This document shows, one piece after another, positions 34,847 to 47,899 of a stretch of 64,000 nt of DNA. Under the pieces are notes generated by a model. The model made no database searches, was not told where the DNA came from, and worked only from the letters and a program-made list of their open reading frames with translations. The stretch's first letter is position 1. Every line of letters starts with the position of its first letter. Where the stretch lies: assembly GCA_025201375.1 (NCBI GenBank), contig JAIWZP010000011.1, positions 496,001-560,000 on the forward strand, given 5' to 3'. Origin of the DNA: Gongronella butleri (lineage: Eukaryota; Mucoromycota; Mucoromycetes; Mucorales; Cunninghamellaceae). Position numbers and translations under genes: made by a program.

Positions 34847-36506
34847 TTAAAAGCGACGCTGGCGTCCTTGCAAGTTGCGATTGGCAACCTCATATTGCGA
34901 CAGCGTAGAAAAACCTTGGTCGAGCATAGTAGAGACATTGTTAATGTGTCTGACTGCGCGATGGTCATAATGACGGCGGTCCACACACTCAGCTTTCTTT
35001 GCAAATCGTTCGAATGACACGTGGAATCTAAGGAATAAAGTCAATAGGTTTTTTTTTTTTTTTTGTTACTGGTCCTACCTATCGAAACATTCTTGCAGTG
35101 CCTCTACCTCAGGAGTGACTCGTTGCTGGCGGGCGGCGTCATTGGAAGAACTTGGTTGCGTCGTTAGGTCATTGGCAGTGGCAGTGGCAGTGGCAGGTCG
35201 AATTCGCAAAGCAGCTGGGATTTCAATCACGTCGCGTGTCGGAAACCCCAGTCGCTCGACGCTGTTAACGAGGAACATATGCTTGCAGGCTGTGCTGCTA
35301 CGGCTGAAATCAGGACACGCGCAGTCCATCATGATGCCATCAACAATTGTCACGATGTATCTTGCATTGGGATCCGTGAAAGATTGCACAATGACATTGT
35401 CAGCATTGTTCTCAAGGATCATTGCCGATGCTTGCTCCCCTGCACGAGACGAAACGACGTGAGTCTTTTTTTTTTTTTCTATTTTTTTTTTCTATTTTTT
35501 TTTTCTACCTGCAAGTCGCTCAACTGCTCGAAGGCGGCTGCGCTCTGCCAAAGTCATCCTTCTCGATTGGAAGTGCTGCAATGTGCGCACATGGTCATCC
35601 ATCACGTCAGGTAGCACCTGCTCCATGAGAATCCAAACTAAGACATCCACGCGTTCACTACGCAATGATGGCAAGTACACTTGCTTTAGAGTTCTGTGCC
35701 ACGATTCGACGTAGTTGTTCGTGTGAACGTTTTGGTGCTCCTTATTATAACCAATGCAATGATAATACGTATAGTCGAAATAATGTTTATTGTTTGATTG
35801 ATTAAACACGACGGGTAATACGCACATACACCTACCTTTTTTTTTTTTTTTCATCTTACCTGACGGAATGCATTGGACCACTCAGCCTTCTTTGGGCGGT
35901 ACTCCCGGTCAAAATAGCTCAGCAATTCACCAGCGTCCCAGCGACCTTGGTGTTCCCTGATCCACAGCCGCAGCTCGTCGTATGCCCATTCATACTCATC
36001 TTCGTCATTCGCATGCATCATTGCTGTGAGTCTTGTCAGAGCCTCTTCTCGGTGAGCTGCCACATCGTCAGAACGCGGACGTTCAACATTTGACTTGGGA
36101 TGCACCTTCTCGACAACTTTGGCCCTCCAATTGCGCAAAATGTGCCACTGGCATATATTGATGCGTGTCGAATCGCCAAATGCAAGTCGGATGGCCTTGA
36201 TCTCGATGTTGCTGTTGTCAATCATGATGCTGGCAGGATGGTAGTCAAGGCTCTTTAGCCACACGAGCCAACTGAGGATCGGATGATAGTCTTGCGAATT
36301 GGTAATCATCCAGCATAAAGGAGCGCCTTTTCCGGTGACATCACTGCGGGCCACTAGCGTGTAAAGGAAAGCGTCCATCTGCACCAATTGGCCATTCTCA
36401 AGCACCTCAGAAACACAGGTCTTATGAGTAGAATCCATACAGACCATATGCTTGCCATTTTTCATCAAGAGCTAAAAAAAAAAAAAAAAAGGTGAAAAAT
36501 GGCATC

Positions 36507-36541
<35 letters not shown>

Positions 36542-37130
36542 AGGAATTGTTCATACATTGTATTGCCAGCGAGACATGAATGCAAACGAAAAGGCGCCAA
36601 GTTCAACACAGTCCAGGTCCTCGTTCAAAAAGCAGAATCCATTGCCATCAGACTCGATTTTGTCCGTCCACTTGCTGAGGCTGACCTTCATGTCGTCATC
36701 CAAGCGAGATTTGCGTCTGACTGCCTTTGACATGGCATAGTATATCTCCTGATAGCCAATATGGGACGCAACAGAGACCTCCATGTCAGACTCATCGCCG
36801 AAGAGCATTGTCTCGAGTGTCGCTCGATCTCGTCGCAGAGCTTCCTTGACGTTACGCCACGTTAAGCTTTGGTCGACCAAGGAATCAATGGACATTCTTG
36901 CTTGACGTGGAAGTGGGGCGCTCAGCATGTCACCCTTGCTTCGAGGAACGTGGCCAGTGTGCCGCCAGAAGAACGTGACACGTGCCTTTGTAGGTTCACG
37001 CTCGCCACAATGAACTATGATCTTCGCTTGGCACTCGCATGGAATATTTTCATGACGCACATTTTGACGACGACTTTCGGTTGGCTTGTCAAATCGATGG
37101 CAAAGATAAATCTAGGACGGCAAAATAAGC

Positions 37131-37163
<33 letters not shown>

Positions 37164-37515
37164 GACGCGCCAACCCAGTTTAAGTTACCTCGTTCATCGT
37201 GAGCTCGGTCTTTCTTCCACGCTTTGCACCAAGTTGATCTTGATACATAACAAAGTTGTCGCTGGGAGTGCGTTCGACGGGCTGGCAATGAGGACCAAAC
37301 TTGTCGACGAACAAAGCATTGCGTTTGAGGTTCTTGCCACCGCTTCTGTTGTACCATTGGACATGGAATCGCTCGCTCTCAGCGTCGATGAAGTGCTTCA
37401 AAGTCGTGCGTTCCATGGTAGTGACAAAAGGATACGGTTCGTCGGGGTACGGGTGGATCACCTCACCACTTGTCTGCAGCTTGTATTTTTCCAAAATGCT
37501 GTTTACTAAGGACAT
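34847..37515 (-). CDS. MULE transposase with N-terminal zinc-binding region and SWIM finger
   Basis: Six minus-strand exons (37515-37189, 37111-36557, 36471-35860, 35740-35509, 35439-35079, 35027-34847) keep phase and encode 755 residues. The first 200 residues resemble the FAR1-type DNA-binding region of MULE transposases, with IYLCHRFDK and IPCECQAKIIVHCG as metal-ligand candidates. The DDE core shows VCMDSTHKT (Asp 307), ASIMIDNSNIE (Asp 379), the CQWHILRNW box (Cys 401, His 404) and an acidic candidate for the third residue in DEYEWAYDEL. NVHTNNYVESWHRTLK is a typical MULE motif. A SWIM finger DCACPDFSRSSTACKHMFLV (Cys 615, 617, 627 and His 629) precedes the tail. It would cut and join the element's TIRs in the nucleus. 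The exon four acceptor is the least certain junction. Confidence 0.88.
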
Positions 37516-37911
37516 GAGACAAAAAAAAAAGAGAGAGAAGAGAAGAGAAGAGAACAAAAATAACGTGTCACCCATATTTTTCAGCTGTCGCGCACCCCTA
37601 AAGTCCGCTTCCCCGCCCCTTTTTTTTTTTTTTTTTTGCTTGCACTGTCCTTAGATCTACCAACAGCAATAGTTTTACGTATCTTTTTATTATGTCTCTC
37701 TTGCTCCTGATTTGTTCAGTAGAACGGCTTCTCACAAGCACAGTCGTCCTCACTCGTTCAATAGTTACAACTTTTTTTTCCAGCCCTCTTTTTCGCCCGT
37801 CTCTTTTCAATCTTGTGACATGTCGTTTTTGGGCGCGATGCGTTGTTGTTCTAAGTACTGTTGTATGGTCAAACAACGTCAGATGCTTTCATCACAGAAA
37901 CACAAAGGAAT

Positions 37912-38098
37912 GCACCTTTGCAACCAAGTAAAACACGACGACCACTCACATCTGTCACCATCCATGAGGAAGATCTGTGCATGCAAAACTTGCAAAAAAA
38001 AAAGAAAAGAAAAAAAAAAGATGGCGGGGAACGACGGCATAAAAAAAAAGGGGAGGGTACCAAAAAAGGAAAAATCGTACCCCAAAATTTAAAATTGG
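37912..38098 (-). repeat. Right terminal inverted repeat of the MULE
   Basis: Reverse-complement partner of 34593-34786. It begins GCACCTTTGCAACCAAGTAA and ends ATCGTACCCCAAAATTTAAA plus ATTGG before the right target duplication. Confidence 0.9.
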
Positions 38099-38108
38099 CG
38101 TGGTTTGG
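38099..38108. repeat. Right target-site duplication of the MULE
   Basis: CGTGGTTTGG, identical to 34583-34592, followed by GGATATCGCTTCGAGTTTTTGGC, which is the continuation of repeat R1. Confidence 0.8.
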
Positions 38109-38185
38109 GGATATCGCTTCGAGTTTTTGGCAAGTTACCGTAGCATTCAAGGGTCGTTTTGATATTGGTTTGTGTTGTATTTGCC
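38109..38185 (+). repeat. Dispersed repeat R1, copy C, right part
   Basis: Continues R1 after the MULE: GATATCGCTTCGAGTTTTTG, GCAAGTTACC, GGTCGTTTTGATATTGGTTT. The same order is seen at about 6695-6760 in copy A. Confidence 0.65.
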
Positions 38186-39034
38186 TGCTTTACAGAGCTT
38201 GATTTAATAAGAAAAGCCTAACAGACGCTTGGTCTGTCAATGAAAGAAAGCGCAAGCGCGTCTTAAACGCGCTTAACGCGTCAATGCATGTGCAAGCAGT
38301 GATCAAAGAATGAAAATGCTGACTTGTCGCCGCAATTGATCTTTCTCATGCCGCTCCTCTATGCGGGCATTACCCAATCGGGTAATGGTCCCGCTTTGCT
38401 CGTCACAAAAGCCCGCTGTCGGCTGGTCATCACGCTTTACTGCTTCTTCATGCGTTTTGTTGGAAGAATGCGCATCTTCCGCAATCTCGGTCTCTGTACG
38501 CACATTCCCATCGTTTAAGATGCTTAAGTAAACACCCCGTGGGACTCATGGCCTGCATTGGTCAATCTATGACCAATGTCATGGCGAAAAGGAAATAAAA
38601 AAAAAAAAAGAAAGGTTTGCGACAAAATGGCGCACTCGCGCCAATGATCAAGTCCAGGTCCACATGCTTGTGGCCCCATCGCAAACCATGCTCCTTTTCG
38701 CGTTTCCTCACCATGCGAATCATCGCATGTAAATGAATCTTAGCCATTGACATCCACAGGGCAGGGCAATACAGTAACTCTCTTTGAGATCCACGCGGCT
38801 TTGTTGTACAGGAATCTCACGCCCCTGTTTCCTTATCCAGACGCCGCGGCAGCTTTATTTTACGCGTCTCTGCATCCAGCCAATCCGTCTAGGCACTTTC
38901 AATTTTTGTATAAATATCGAGATCATTTTTATTTCAATAAAAGACTTACTTCATTCTCGTTCCTTGCAACGTCCCTATCTTTTCCTTTATTTTTGCTCTA
39001 AGCTACTCCCCACATTCTTCAGTTTGGCCCTGAT
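38186..39034. other. Intergenic, no gene recognised
   Basis: No gene accepted. A TATAAATA lies near 38909-38916 with no convincing coding frame after it. The open frames in 38747-39068 have no recognisable content. Confidence 0.45.
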
Positions 39035-39870
39035 TTTACGAAAAATGCATTTTCTCAGGACTGAGTGATCCGATTTCTGAAAAAACTTGACACCATTGGA
39101 TTTTTAAGTCGAGTATCCACTGGTCTAAATTTGGAGCCATACGGTTAGGCTCATTGGGAGAAACGCGTAAAATATAGTTTGACGCTGTGTATTCGCTAGC
39201 AAACACGAATCTCGAAATTTCTCGAGACTGAGTGATCCGATTAGCGAAAAAAAATTAACGCCATTGGAGAATTGGGTTTACTCCCAACTGGTCCACAATT
39301 GGGACCAGATGAGCAACTTTCGGAGGAAGTGCCAGTTTCATAGGCGTAAAGGGAGATCAGCAGCATTTTGTCTCGTACGGCGGCAGCGGCTGAGCGCCTC
39401 GGCGCGTGAGTCACCCAAATGAATCAGTGGCCAAAAGCGATAAAAGCGCTTGTGGTTTGGGGAGATCGCGTCGAGATCTCGGCGAGTTAACCTTTACGGG
39501 GTTGATTTGGCCCTGATTCATGCAAGATGCATTTTCTCAGGATTGAGTGATCCGATCTCTGAAAAAAATTGACATCATTGGTGTTTAGGGTTCAGCATCC
39601 TCTAGCTCAAATATAGAACCTGATGAACAAGATCCAGAGGACGCGCCCAGCAAAAAAGGAGTAAGATTTTGTCCATTTTGGTGGCACAGGTGACAGCAGG
39701 TCAACATATCGACGCGCGAGTCATCTCAAATGTATCCTGATCAAAAGTGTTGAAAGTGCGTGTGTTTTGGAAACATTGCGCTGATATGTTACTGTATCTC
39801 AGCGAATTGGTATGATGACTCTGAAACTCGCTTTTCAATATTGGTTTGGCAGACATGATATTCGTATCAT
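39035..39870 (+). repeat. Dispersed repeat R1, copy B (uninterrupted MULE target)
   Basis: Collinear with copy A at 6262-7120: CAGGACTGAGTGATCCGATT, CACTGGTCTAAATTTGGAGC, CTCATTGGGAGAAACGCGTA, GTTTCATAGGCGTAA, and GCATCCTCTAGCTCAAATAT followed by AGAACC. It crosses TTGTGGTTTGGGGAGATCGC near 39450 without interruption, so it preserves the empty form of the site occupied by the MULE in copy C. Confidence 0.8.
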
Positions 39871-39894
39871 ACTCACCAATTCAAGGTGCGTCCA

Positions 39895-40068
39895 GGGTAA
39901 TCTATAGCCTACTGCTCAAGTCGTACCCGCCCCATTTTTTTTTTTTTTTTGGACTCGAAAATGCCAGAAAACTCAATAGTTGTACTATTTTGCGTTCAGT
40001 GCAAATTTTGCAACAAAAAAGCTTAAACCACAAAGCGCTACGACCACATTTTAAAAATTCAGGGGACA
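39895..40068 (+). repeat. Dispersed repeat R3, shorter copy
   Basis: Matches 32880-33105 with an internal deletion: CTCAAGTCGTACCCGC, a T tract, GGACTCGAAAATGCCAGAAA, TTGTACTATTTTGCGTTCA, TTTGCAACAAAAAAGCTTAA and CAAAGCGCTACGACCACATT. It directly follows R1 copy B. Confidence 0.7.
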
Positions 40069-40172
40069 TTACCCTATGAGACTGACATAATCATGCAGGT
40101 TCAATTTTCAAAAAATTGTGACTTTTCGCGCTCCCCACCGACGCACCAAGTAAGAAAATGAGCAAAGCATGA

Positions 40173-40178
40173 TTTATT
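40173..40178 (-). promoter_or_regulatory. Candidate poly(A) signal of KRR1
   Basis: TTTATT on the plus strand, AATAAA in the KRR1 sense, 115 nt after its stop codon. Confidence 0.35.
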
Positions 40179-40292
40179 TGTCGATGAGGGATGGGTGTGT
40201 GTGAAGGTAACCAGGTAAATAAATGAAGATGATACAAAGATGAGACGCGTGGCAGTGACGCGCCGAGGGGAGGGGGATGTGCTGTGGCAAGC

Positions 40293-41447
<1,155 letters not shown>

Positions 41448-41989
41448 GGTTGTGAAGCAAGAAAAGCGAGAAAAAAAACGAGGGCAAAGGCGATTTTTTT
41501 TTTTCATGGCGGCGGCCCAATCAAGCCGACCAAAGTGGCTTGCCCTCTTTTTGGCGTCTGCTCTTTTGTGGTAGAATTGGGCATCTGGTTTAAATTTGCA
41601 TGAATGTGCACCTCTTTTGCAATAGCTTGGTCATGGCATGAACCCAGACCCATGGGTCCACAGACATCCTCGGTTGATGGAGCGCCGTCCCCCTTGTTTT
41701 TGACGACGACTGTACCTCATTTACAAGCCGTGCGGGCTGGGCTGCAGACGGCAACAGTTGCCGTTGTTGCACCAATGCATCTTGGAACGGGCTGGGGAGT
41801 GCTGCGCTCTCGCAAGCAAACCCAGAAGCGTATGCCAGCATGTCGTCACTTGCCCATCGCCAGCGACCAAAATAAGCGAGCTGGGCAACAACGTCCGTGT
41901 CACCTGACCAAGACCCCTATTTTTGGGCTCAGCCTGGAGGCACCGATCAAGGCATCGCCACGCTTTTGTTTTTGTTTTTTGTTTTTTTG

Positions 41990-42024
<35 letters not shown>

Positions 42025-44078
42025 GTAGCCCGTGACGTCCGCTGGGCCGTGGTCGTACCTGCTTTGCCTCTGCTTTTGCCCATTGGACCCCATTGGGCCA
42101 TTGGGTACAAGGGTTGGTGCAAAGTCTTATTTTCAATCGCCTTGTTCCTTTTGTGCCGATTCATCATGGCGGGCCGTGGGCGTCGCCGGGTTTTTCGTCT
42201 CCGCATCGCCCCCTTCATCTTTGGTGAGAAAAACAGACGCTGATCACGGAGTTCCAACCAGCAAGAACGAGGCGCGCGCCGCCGCGCGACTTTTTTTTTT
42301 CAAATCCGCCGCCCGCATCGGTCATGCGTCTCACGGAAAAACAGGGCAATTCGTGCACGAGGAACCGCTTGCAGTCTTTGCAATACACAATGACCGTCAC
42401 TTATCAAGTCCCTCGTCTGTTTCAACAACCCACATCACGCGCAAAATGTGTCCAGAAATAATAAAAAAAGAGGCACTTGGCAATGCCTAAAAACAAAAAT
42501 GGGGGGAGCATGGCCGATTTTGGTGCATGCCAATGAATTTTCTGTGCAACCAAGCAGCCCTCCATCCCACACATGCTTCAACTCCTGATGTGAAATGCAT
42601 TGATGCACGTCGCGTCCATGAATGTTTGAACAGGGCCGGGGCAATTCTTGCGCATTCAATAAAAGAGCGGCCGAGGCACGGCCAATGGCGCTCTGACGAG
42701 GGAGAACAAGAATTACTACCACTTTTTATCATCTGGTTGCCAAGCCGAGCCAAGGTTTTTCGTACCAGCAAGCCCGCTAAATGGGCAGAGGTGGCGCAAG
42801 TCCAACCTATAATGAAAAAAAAAGAGAGACGCGGCGCGGCGCGCCGCTGCTCTCCAAATTCTCTTTCATCGTGATCGAAGATGGCTCGAATTGGGGCGAA
42901 TGCGACGCTGCTCGCACCGCGCCTTCAAAATGGGTTCAATGGGCTCAATTGTTGATTTGATCAGGCCATGGCTGTGACTGATGCACGTCATGCAGGCGGC
43001 CATAGGCCTCGTGCGGCTAGCGGTGGTGCTGACACGTCGCAGAACCCCTCTTTTTTGTTTCTCTTTGATTTGCGCCTTGTAGTAGCGAAATCAAGCCTTT
43101 TTGTGATGAAATCGTGCTCTGTTGCACACGAAGGCCCAATTTTCATACGCAAAAACAAAACCTAGATGGTCGTGACAAGAAAGGGAATTTGCTCACTAAA
43201 GAAAAAAAGAAAAAAAAGGTGGCAACAAATCCCAGCCATCTCTCCGTCCAAGCATGTCATAGTTTCCAACATTAAAGTTTTGCGTGACTCGAGGGGGGGG
43301 GCAAAGAGGAAAAAATAGGGGGGGGACGAGGGATGAAGCGTCACCATGGTCTGGCAGCTTCTCTTTTTCCAAGGAGATAGAGAGGTGATGGGGCCAGGTA
43401 GAGTTCAAACAGCATCAATAAATGTGAATAAATGAGTTGCCCGTCTCCCCCCTCTCTCCCCCAATGGCAAAAGAGCATGAATCCTTGGCTAATTGGGCGT
43501 AAAGCAAACCTGCGACAGCGTGATTCTTCCATGTGGAGGTTGCCTCGCCATCGAGAAAAAAAAATTGGATGGCACAAGATATGCACGTCGTCCGTGCTGA
43601 TCTTCAAAGTTCATGCGTCCGTTTCGCGCGCCCTTGGTTCTTTGAAAAAGGGGGTGTGATGGCGTGTGAGAGATCGCGCCGCTTGATTTTTTCGTCGGCA
43701 AACGCGTTGATACATAGAGAGATGGACCGACGGGGGCCAATTCATGCAAAAAAAAACCAATTCCAGGATCAAGCGCATAAGAAAGATGGAATTGACGACT
43801 TTGCCATCAACCCAAGCGAGAAACATGTTGGCCCCCCGTCACCTACCCACCCACCCTCCCCCCCTTATTTTTCTCAACCTCCTTTTTCGTTTGTTGCTTT
43901 TCTGGTGCGTAAGAGCTGCCGGATATGGCAACGGGTCACCCCCCAATTCTTTTAGGCCCCCCTTTTTTTATAGGCACTTCCCTTTTTGAAACGCTTTCCC
44001 TTTCTCTTTTTCTTTATCCTTCCTTCCATTGTGTAGATATCTCTTTTTTCTCCTTGCTCTTTTTTTTTTCTTTTTTTA
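41448..44078. other. Long intergenic region, no gene recognised
   Basis: 2.6 kb without an acceptable gene on either strand. It holds a long T tract at about 41994-42023, G runs at 43292-43300 and 43319-43326, and pyrimidine-rich sequence from about 43850 to 44078 that probably is the promoter and leader of the next gene. Open frames of 100-150 codons here have low-complexity or T-run content. Confidence 0.5.
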
Positions 44079-46445
44079 ATGAACCATCAGACTCTCTACC
44101 CTCTCTTGTACTCGTACTACATGTTGCATCAACAAGCAATGGTGCACGATGCAAGTCTGCTGGCGTCACGGGCGTCCAACGGCAACGGCGGTGATTCCGC
44201 CGACGCCTTCTCGGGCCAAGACATCGTCTCCATGTCCCTGATCCCTGAATTGATCCTATCGACGCTGCTTCAATCCCAGGTAGGGCCTCATGGCTTGAAA
44301 AAGAGGATATTTGGTCGGATGGAAAGGGGAGGCTTGGCATTTATCGATGGCTGCGCGCCGAGCAACAGACTGGCACAGATGAATTGGCGCTAGGGGGAAC
44401 GGTCGTCGAACAACGACGTGGTGTGTGGCGGGGCATCATAGGGTGGAAGCCATGGAAAACAAAAAAAATTGGGTTCCAAAGGGAGGGGAGTGAGGGGATC
44501 ACTTGGCTTTTTTTCCACCTACTTGGAAGTGGATGACTGGGCCCCCCTATGCCGCTGAGTTGTATATATTGTGCGTATGTGTGTGTGTGTGTGTGATATG
44601 TGTTTTTTTGTGTGCGTGTGTATATGTTGTTTAGAACATGATGCTTGGTGACACAAAACTTTAATTTCTGGACGCATCTCCGGCCGTGTCTCAAAAAAAA
44701 AAAGTGCTCATCATGCCTGATTTTTTTATTTTTTTTCAGTGTAATTTGCTTCAGCCGCCCATCCATCACACACTTGAGAACGCGATCATCTCGTATGACA
44801 CGGGCGACCATCAAAAGCAGCTCGTCAAGGATGTGTTTTTTTCACCTGCGATGCATGAGATGCCCATGTTGATGATGGACGACGAATCACAAGTGACGGA
44901 TGGCGAATCTATCATTTCTACGGCGTCATCATCGTCGTGCATCCATATTGCACAGGAAGGCGACAATCCGTCCGATCTCTTACTTGATCAGCACGATGAC
45001 CTACTCTTCTCAGGAGACTTGGATCTGGATTTGCACCGGCGCAAGCGCAAGCGCAGTCCAGATGAAGATCATATGACCACATTATGCAAGAAAAAGCAGG
45101 TCATGGCCACACCACCCATGTCCCCTGCCTATCAACGCTGGGACGATGCCTTTGACACGGCTTCTTCTGAGGACGAGGATGAGGACGATACAAGGTATTT
45201 AAAAAAAAGAGAGAGAAAGAAAGAAAAAAGACGTGTCAAATGAGCAATTATGCGTGTCGCGTCTTGTTTTTTTCGATTTTTTTCCTGGTTTTTTTTTTTT
45301 TTTTACTCATTTTCGTTTCAATTCATGCTTCATGCAACACTAGTGATGCGTATAGCACGGTGTCACGTGTGCCTCCAAGCCATGGTAACAGCAGCAGCAG
45401 CAACAGCAGCTTTATCGAGCAAGTGGCACAATTCCAAGAGCAGCAAGATTCGGGTGATGATGACGACGACGACGATTCCGAGCTGCGGTGGGGGGCGCGT
45501 GACGCGGATGCCAAGACGAGTGCCAAGCGCGGCCGCAAGCGCGGGCGACGCAGCAGCAAAAAGGCCAAAAAGCTGCCCACACGTAAGCCAAGCACGAGCC
45601 GTACGTCTAATGCCACCAACAAGCCAGTGGTTGCTGCAGCGATGCCAATTCCAGCTTCAGCACCTGCAGCGACACCCATTGCACCCAGCGAGTCGTATGA
45701 TCACGTGGAGCAGGTGCCGCCGCGGGCCACTGCCACGCCCAGCATCTATCAAAAGCTGACAAAAGCCAACATGGACTGGTGCCGCTACTGCGGTACCACA
45801 GAGGGTGTCAATTGGCGTCCTGGACCATGGGGAAAGCGTACATTGTGCAAGTAAGTTGTCTTTTTTTGTTTTTCTTTTTTTCTTGGTTTTTTTTTTTTTT
45901 TTTGAATCTCGATTAATCCGACCTCTTTGCCGATCCCTAAAAAAAAAAAGTGAGAGGCGTTGGGCAAGTCACTGATTGCTCCTTTTTTTTTCTATAGCAA
46001 ACATGGTTGCGACTACAAAGGGTACGGTTTTGCTTGCAAGCTGCCTCGCCTCGATCTGACTGGCTACGCGCATGAAAACCTCCATGACCGTGACCGTCCT
46101 GTGCTTCAATTCTACTGTGCGGGCTGCCACAAGAGCGAGTCGTGGGCGACAAACGTGCTTGTGCGATGCGAGGGCTGCTATCGCGCGTACCACCAAGCCT
46201 GTTATGCGGGCAACGCGCAGCCATTGGACGACGCGTTCGTCTCTGGGTCCGAACCTTGGTTTTGCGACGCGTCGTGCCGCGACAATGTCAAGCACAAGCG
46301 CATTATCGTCGAACTTTCGCGTAAGCGTCTCCCCCTCATGTGTGCCCCGTCAAAGAACCATGCCGCCGCGCCCACAGGCATCCCGACGCGCTCTTCCATC
46401 TTGGCGGACCGATCCGTCCGCGCCCATCGCGCAGCGAGTAAATAG
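44079..46445 (+). CDS. GATA-like zinc finger plus PHD finger nuclear protein
   Basis: Four exons (44079-44279, 44740-45194, 45344-45850, 45998-46445) encode 536 residues. The middle is acidic and low-complexity, with basic clusters that look nuclear (HRRKRKRSPDE, KRGRKRGRRSSKKAKK). A GATA-like finger spans about 365-392: CRYCGTTEGVNWRPGPWGKR followed by TLCNKHGC, giving C-x2-C-x18-C-x4-C where classical GATA fingers have a final C-x2-C. A complete C4HC3 PHD finger follows (about 428-481: CAGCHKSE, VRCEGC, YHQAC, WFCDASC). The combination suggests a chromatin-bound regulator that reads histone tails, but no named orthologue can be asserted. Intron 1 is 460 nt, long for this window, and contains a TG microsatellite. 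The third intron falls inside the GATA-like finger. Confidence 0.85.
44577..44595. repeat. (TG)n microsatellite in intron 1 of the GATA/PHD gene
   Basis: An uninterrupted alternating TG run of about nine units. Confidence 0.7.
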
Positions 46446-47899
46446 ACTCCCCCTCTTTCTTTCTCTTTTTTTGTTTTTTTTTGTGCATATTCCCCCTTTT
46501 TACATATCTTTTTTTGTTGTGATTTCCCCCCTCCCCTTATTTTTTCTCTCTTATTTCCTCCCCCCCCCTTATTTCTTATAGCCCCCCCCTCCCATCTTCC
46601 CCTCTGACCACATTTCGCCATCAACATATTACACCCCCATCCCTTCTTGCCGTAAACACGCTTGCCCTTCTCGATATCTATTTCTTTTCTGCGCGGAATT
46701 GTATATATGCGATGTAGACAAAACAAAGAAAAAATTTATACATTGGATTGGGAAGCTTGCGTTTGGAAAGCTCACGTGCTCAGGGTTCTTTTGTTCATGC
46801 TGTCAAAACACATGCATGATTTTTTTTTTTTTTTTATTTTTTTTTTTTTGCCTGGGGCGCGTGTGTGAGCCGTAAGCGGGGGGAGGGGGAGGCTGAGGCC
46901 AAGCAAGCGCTGGCCATGCTTTTTTTTTATGAGGCAATAATGGCTCAGGGGAAAAAGGAGCAACGCCAGCATTCCTGTTGCACAAAGTGAAGCAATTCCC
47001 GTGACACTTTCCATAAACGATTAGATGTTTAATTGCCAGCATGAGGCACACCACACACACACACACACACACACAAAACAAGCCTGACGATGGGTTGTTT
47101 GTTTGTTGTGCCCCCTTGATTTTTCCCCGGGCCTGCTTTTCTTTGTATGTCACTCTCGCCCAGGGCGTACGCACCCCCCAATCGCCGTCCTGCACACGCG
47201 GCCATCGTGTAAAAAGGATCGTCATGATCTCGTTCTGCTTTCACACGACTTTTTGGCCATTTGACACGCCCAAAGCTTGATAGTCGCATCCAATGGCCTA
47301 AAACGCCGAAAAAAGGACACGCGACCACGGGCAGGTTACACATGCTTGAAGATAAGGGCAAGATGAGCTGGCACTTATCACACGGTGTACGCCATGTGGT
47401 CTCGTTCAGATTGAAAAATTGATCAAACTAAGTGCGAATTACCAATTTTACACGGCGAGAACACAATCAATCCACGCATGTGGGCCCAAATAATCAAAGA
47501 ACTAGACAAAGAGGCTCGAGCACTGGCCTTCTCCAACAAGATTCGAGCGCAATCTCCCGATCTTGGCTACGAACAACGCCCATTTATTCGATTTTAGGCA
47601 CATTTTACAACAGCGTGCAAAGTCGCTCATCGTGAAACTTTGAACATGTTGCTTTTTTATGCCATCCACCCACTGGTTCAAATTTGGAGAGATTCGGACG
47701 CACCGATCACGAGGAGCTCTTAGTGCAGACATTTGAGACGCCAGTCAATATGGAAACTCACAAACTAGCCACTTTTATGCCGCCGAAACGCGCACCAATG
47801 TGAAGCGGCCGGTGAAGAACAGAGTGGAGATGAGTTGCCAGCTTGTCGCGATATTTTGGAGAGCTCCACACTCAAATAAAAATTTGGTCATCTCGAGGC
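46446..47899. other. 3' flank and intergenic, no gene recognised
   Basis: It begins with 200 bases of pyrimidine-rich sequence with C7-C8 runs, probably the 3' untranslated region of the GATA/PHD gene. It holds two T tracts at 46820-46850 and a CA microsatellite. No coding sequence is accepted. Confidence 0.5.
47052..47074. repeat. (CA)n microsatellite
   Basis: An uninterrupted CA run of about 11 units. Confidence 0.75.

Larger units (their letters stand above)
34593..38098 (-). mobile_element. Mutator-like element (MULE) with long TIRs, apparently intact
   Basis: The element is 3506 bp, bounded by nearly identical inverted repeats of about 190 bp and a 10-bp target duplication CGTGGTTTGG on each side. 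A 9-11 bp duplication is the hallmark of Mutator-type transposition. It carries one transposase gene on the minus strand with six in-phase exons and no disabling change that I can find. It is inserted inside repeat R1; uninterrupted R1 copies elsewhere show the sequence across the same site. Conserved TIRs, an exact target duplication and an open transposase gene suggest recent, possibly still possible, mobility. Confidence 0.92.

Noticed and set aside
36510..36539. Long T run in the MULE as a possible frame break
   Set aside because: It lies in an intron between exons ending 36557 and starting 36471, so the transposase frame is unaffected.
42032..42490. 152-codon plus-strand frame in the KRR1-GATA/PHD gap
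   Set aside because: Cys/Ser/Phe-rich content created by T runs and simple sequence; no splice signals or domain.
47052..47074. CRISPR array or telomeric repeat
   Set aside because: The only regularly spaced repeats in the window are simple dinucleotides and an 11-bp tandem; there is no array with unique spacers and no telomere-type repeat.
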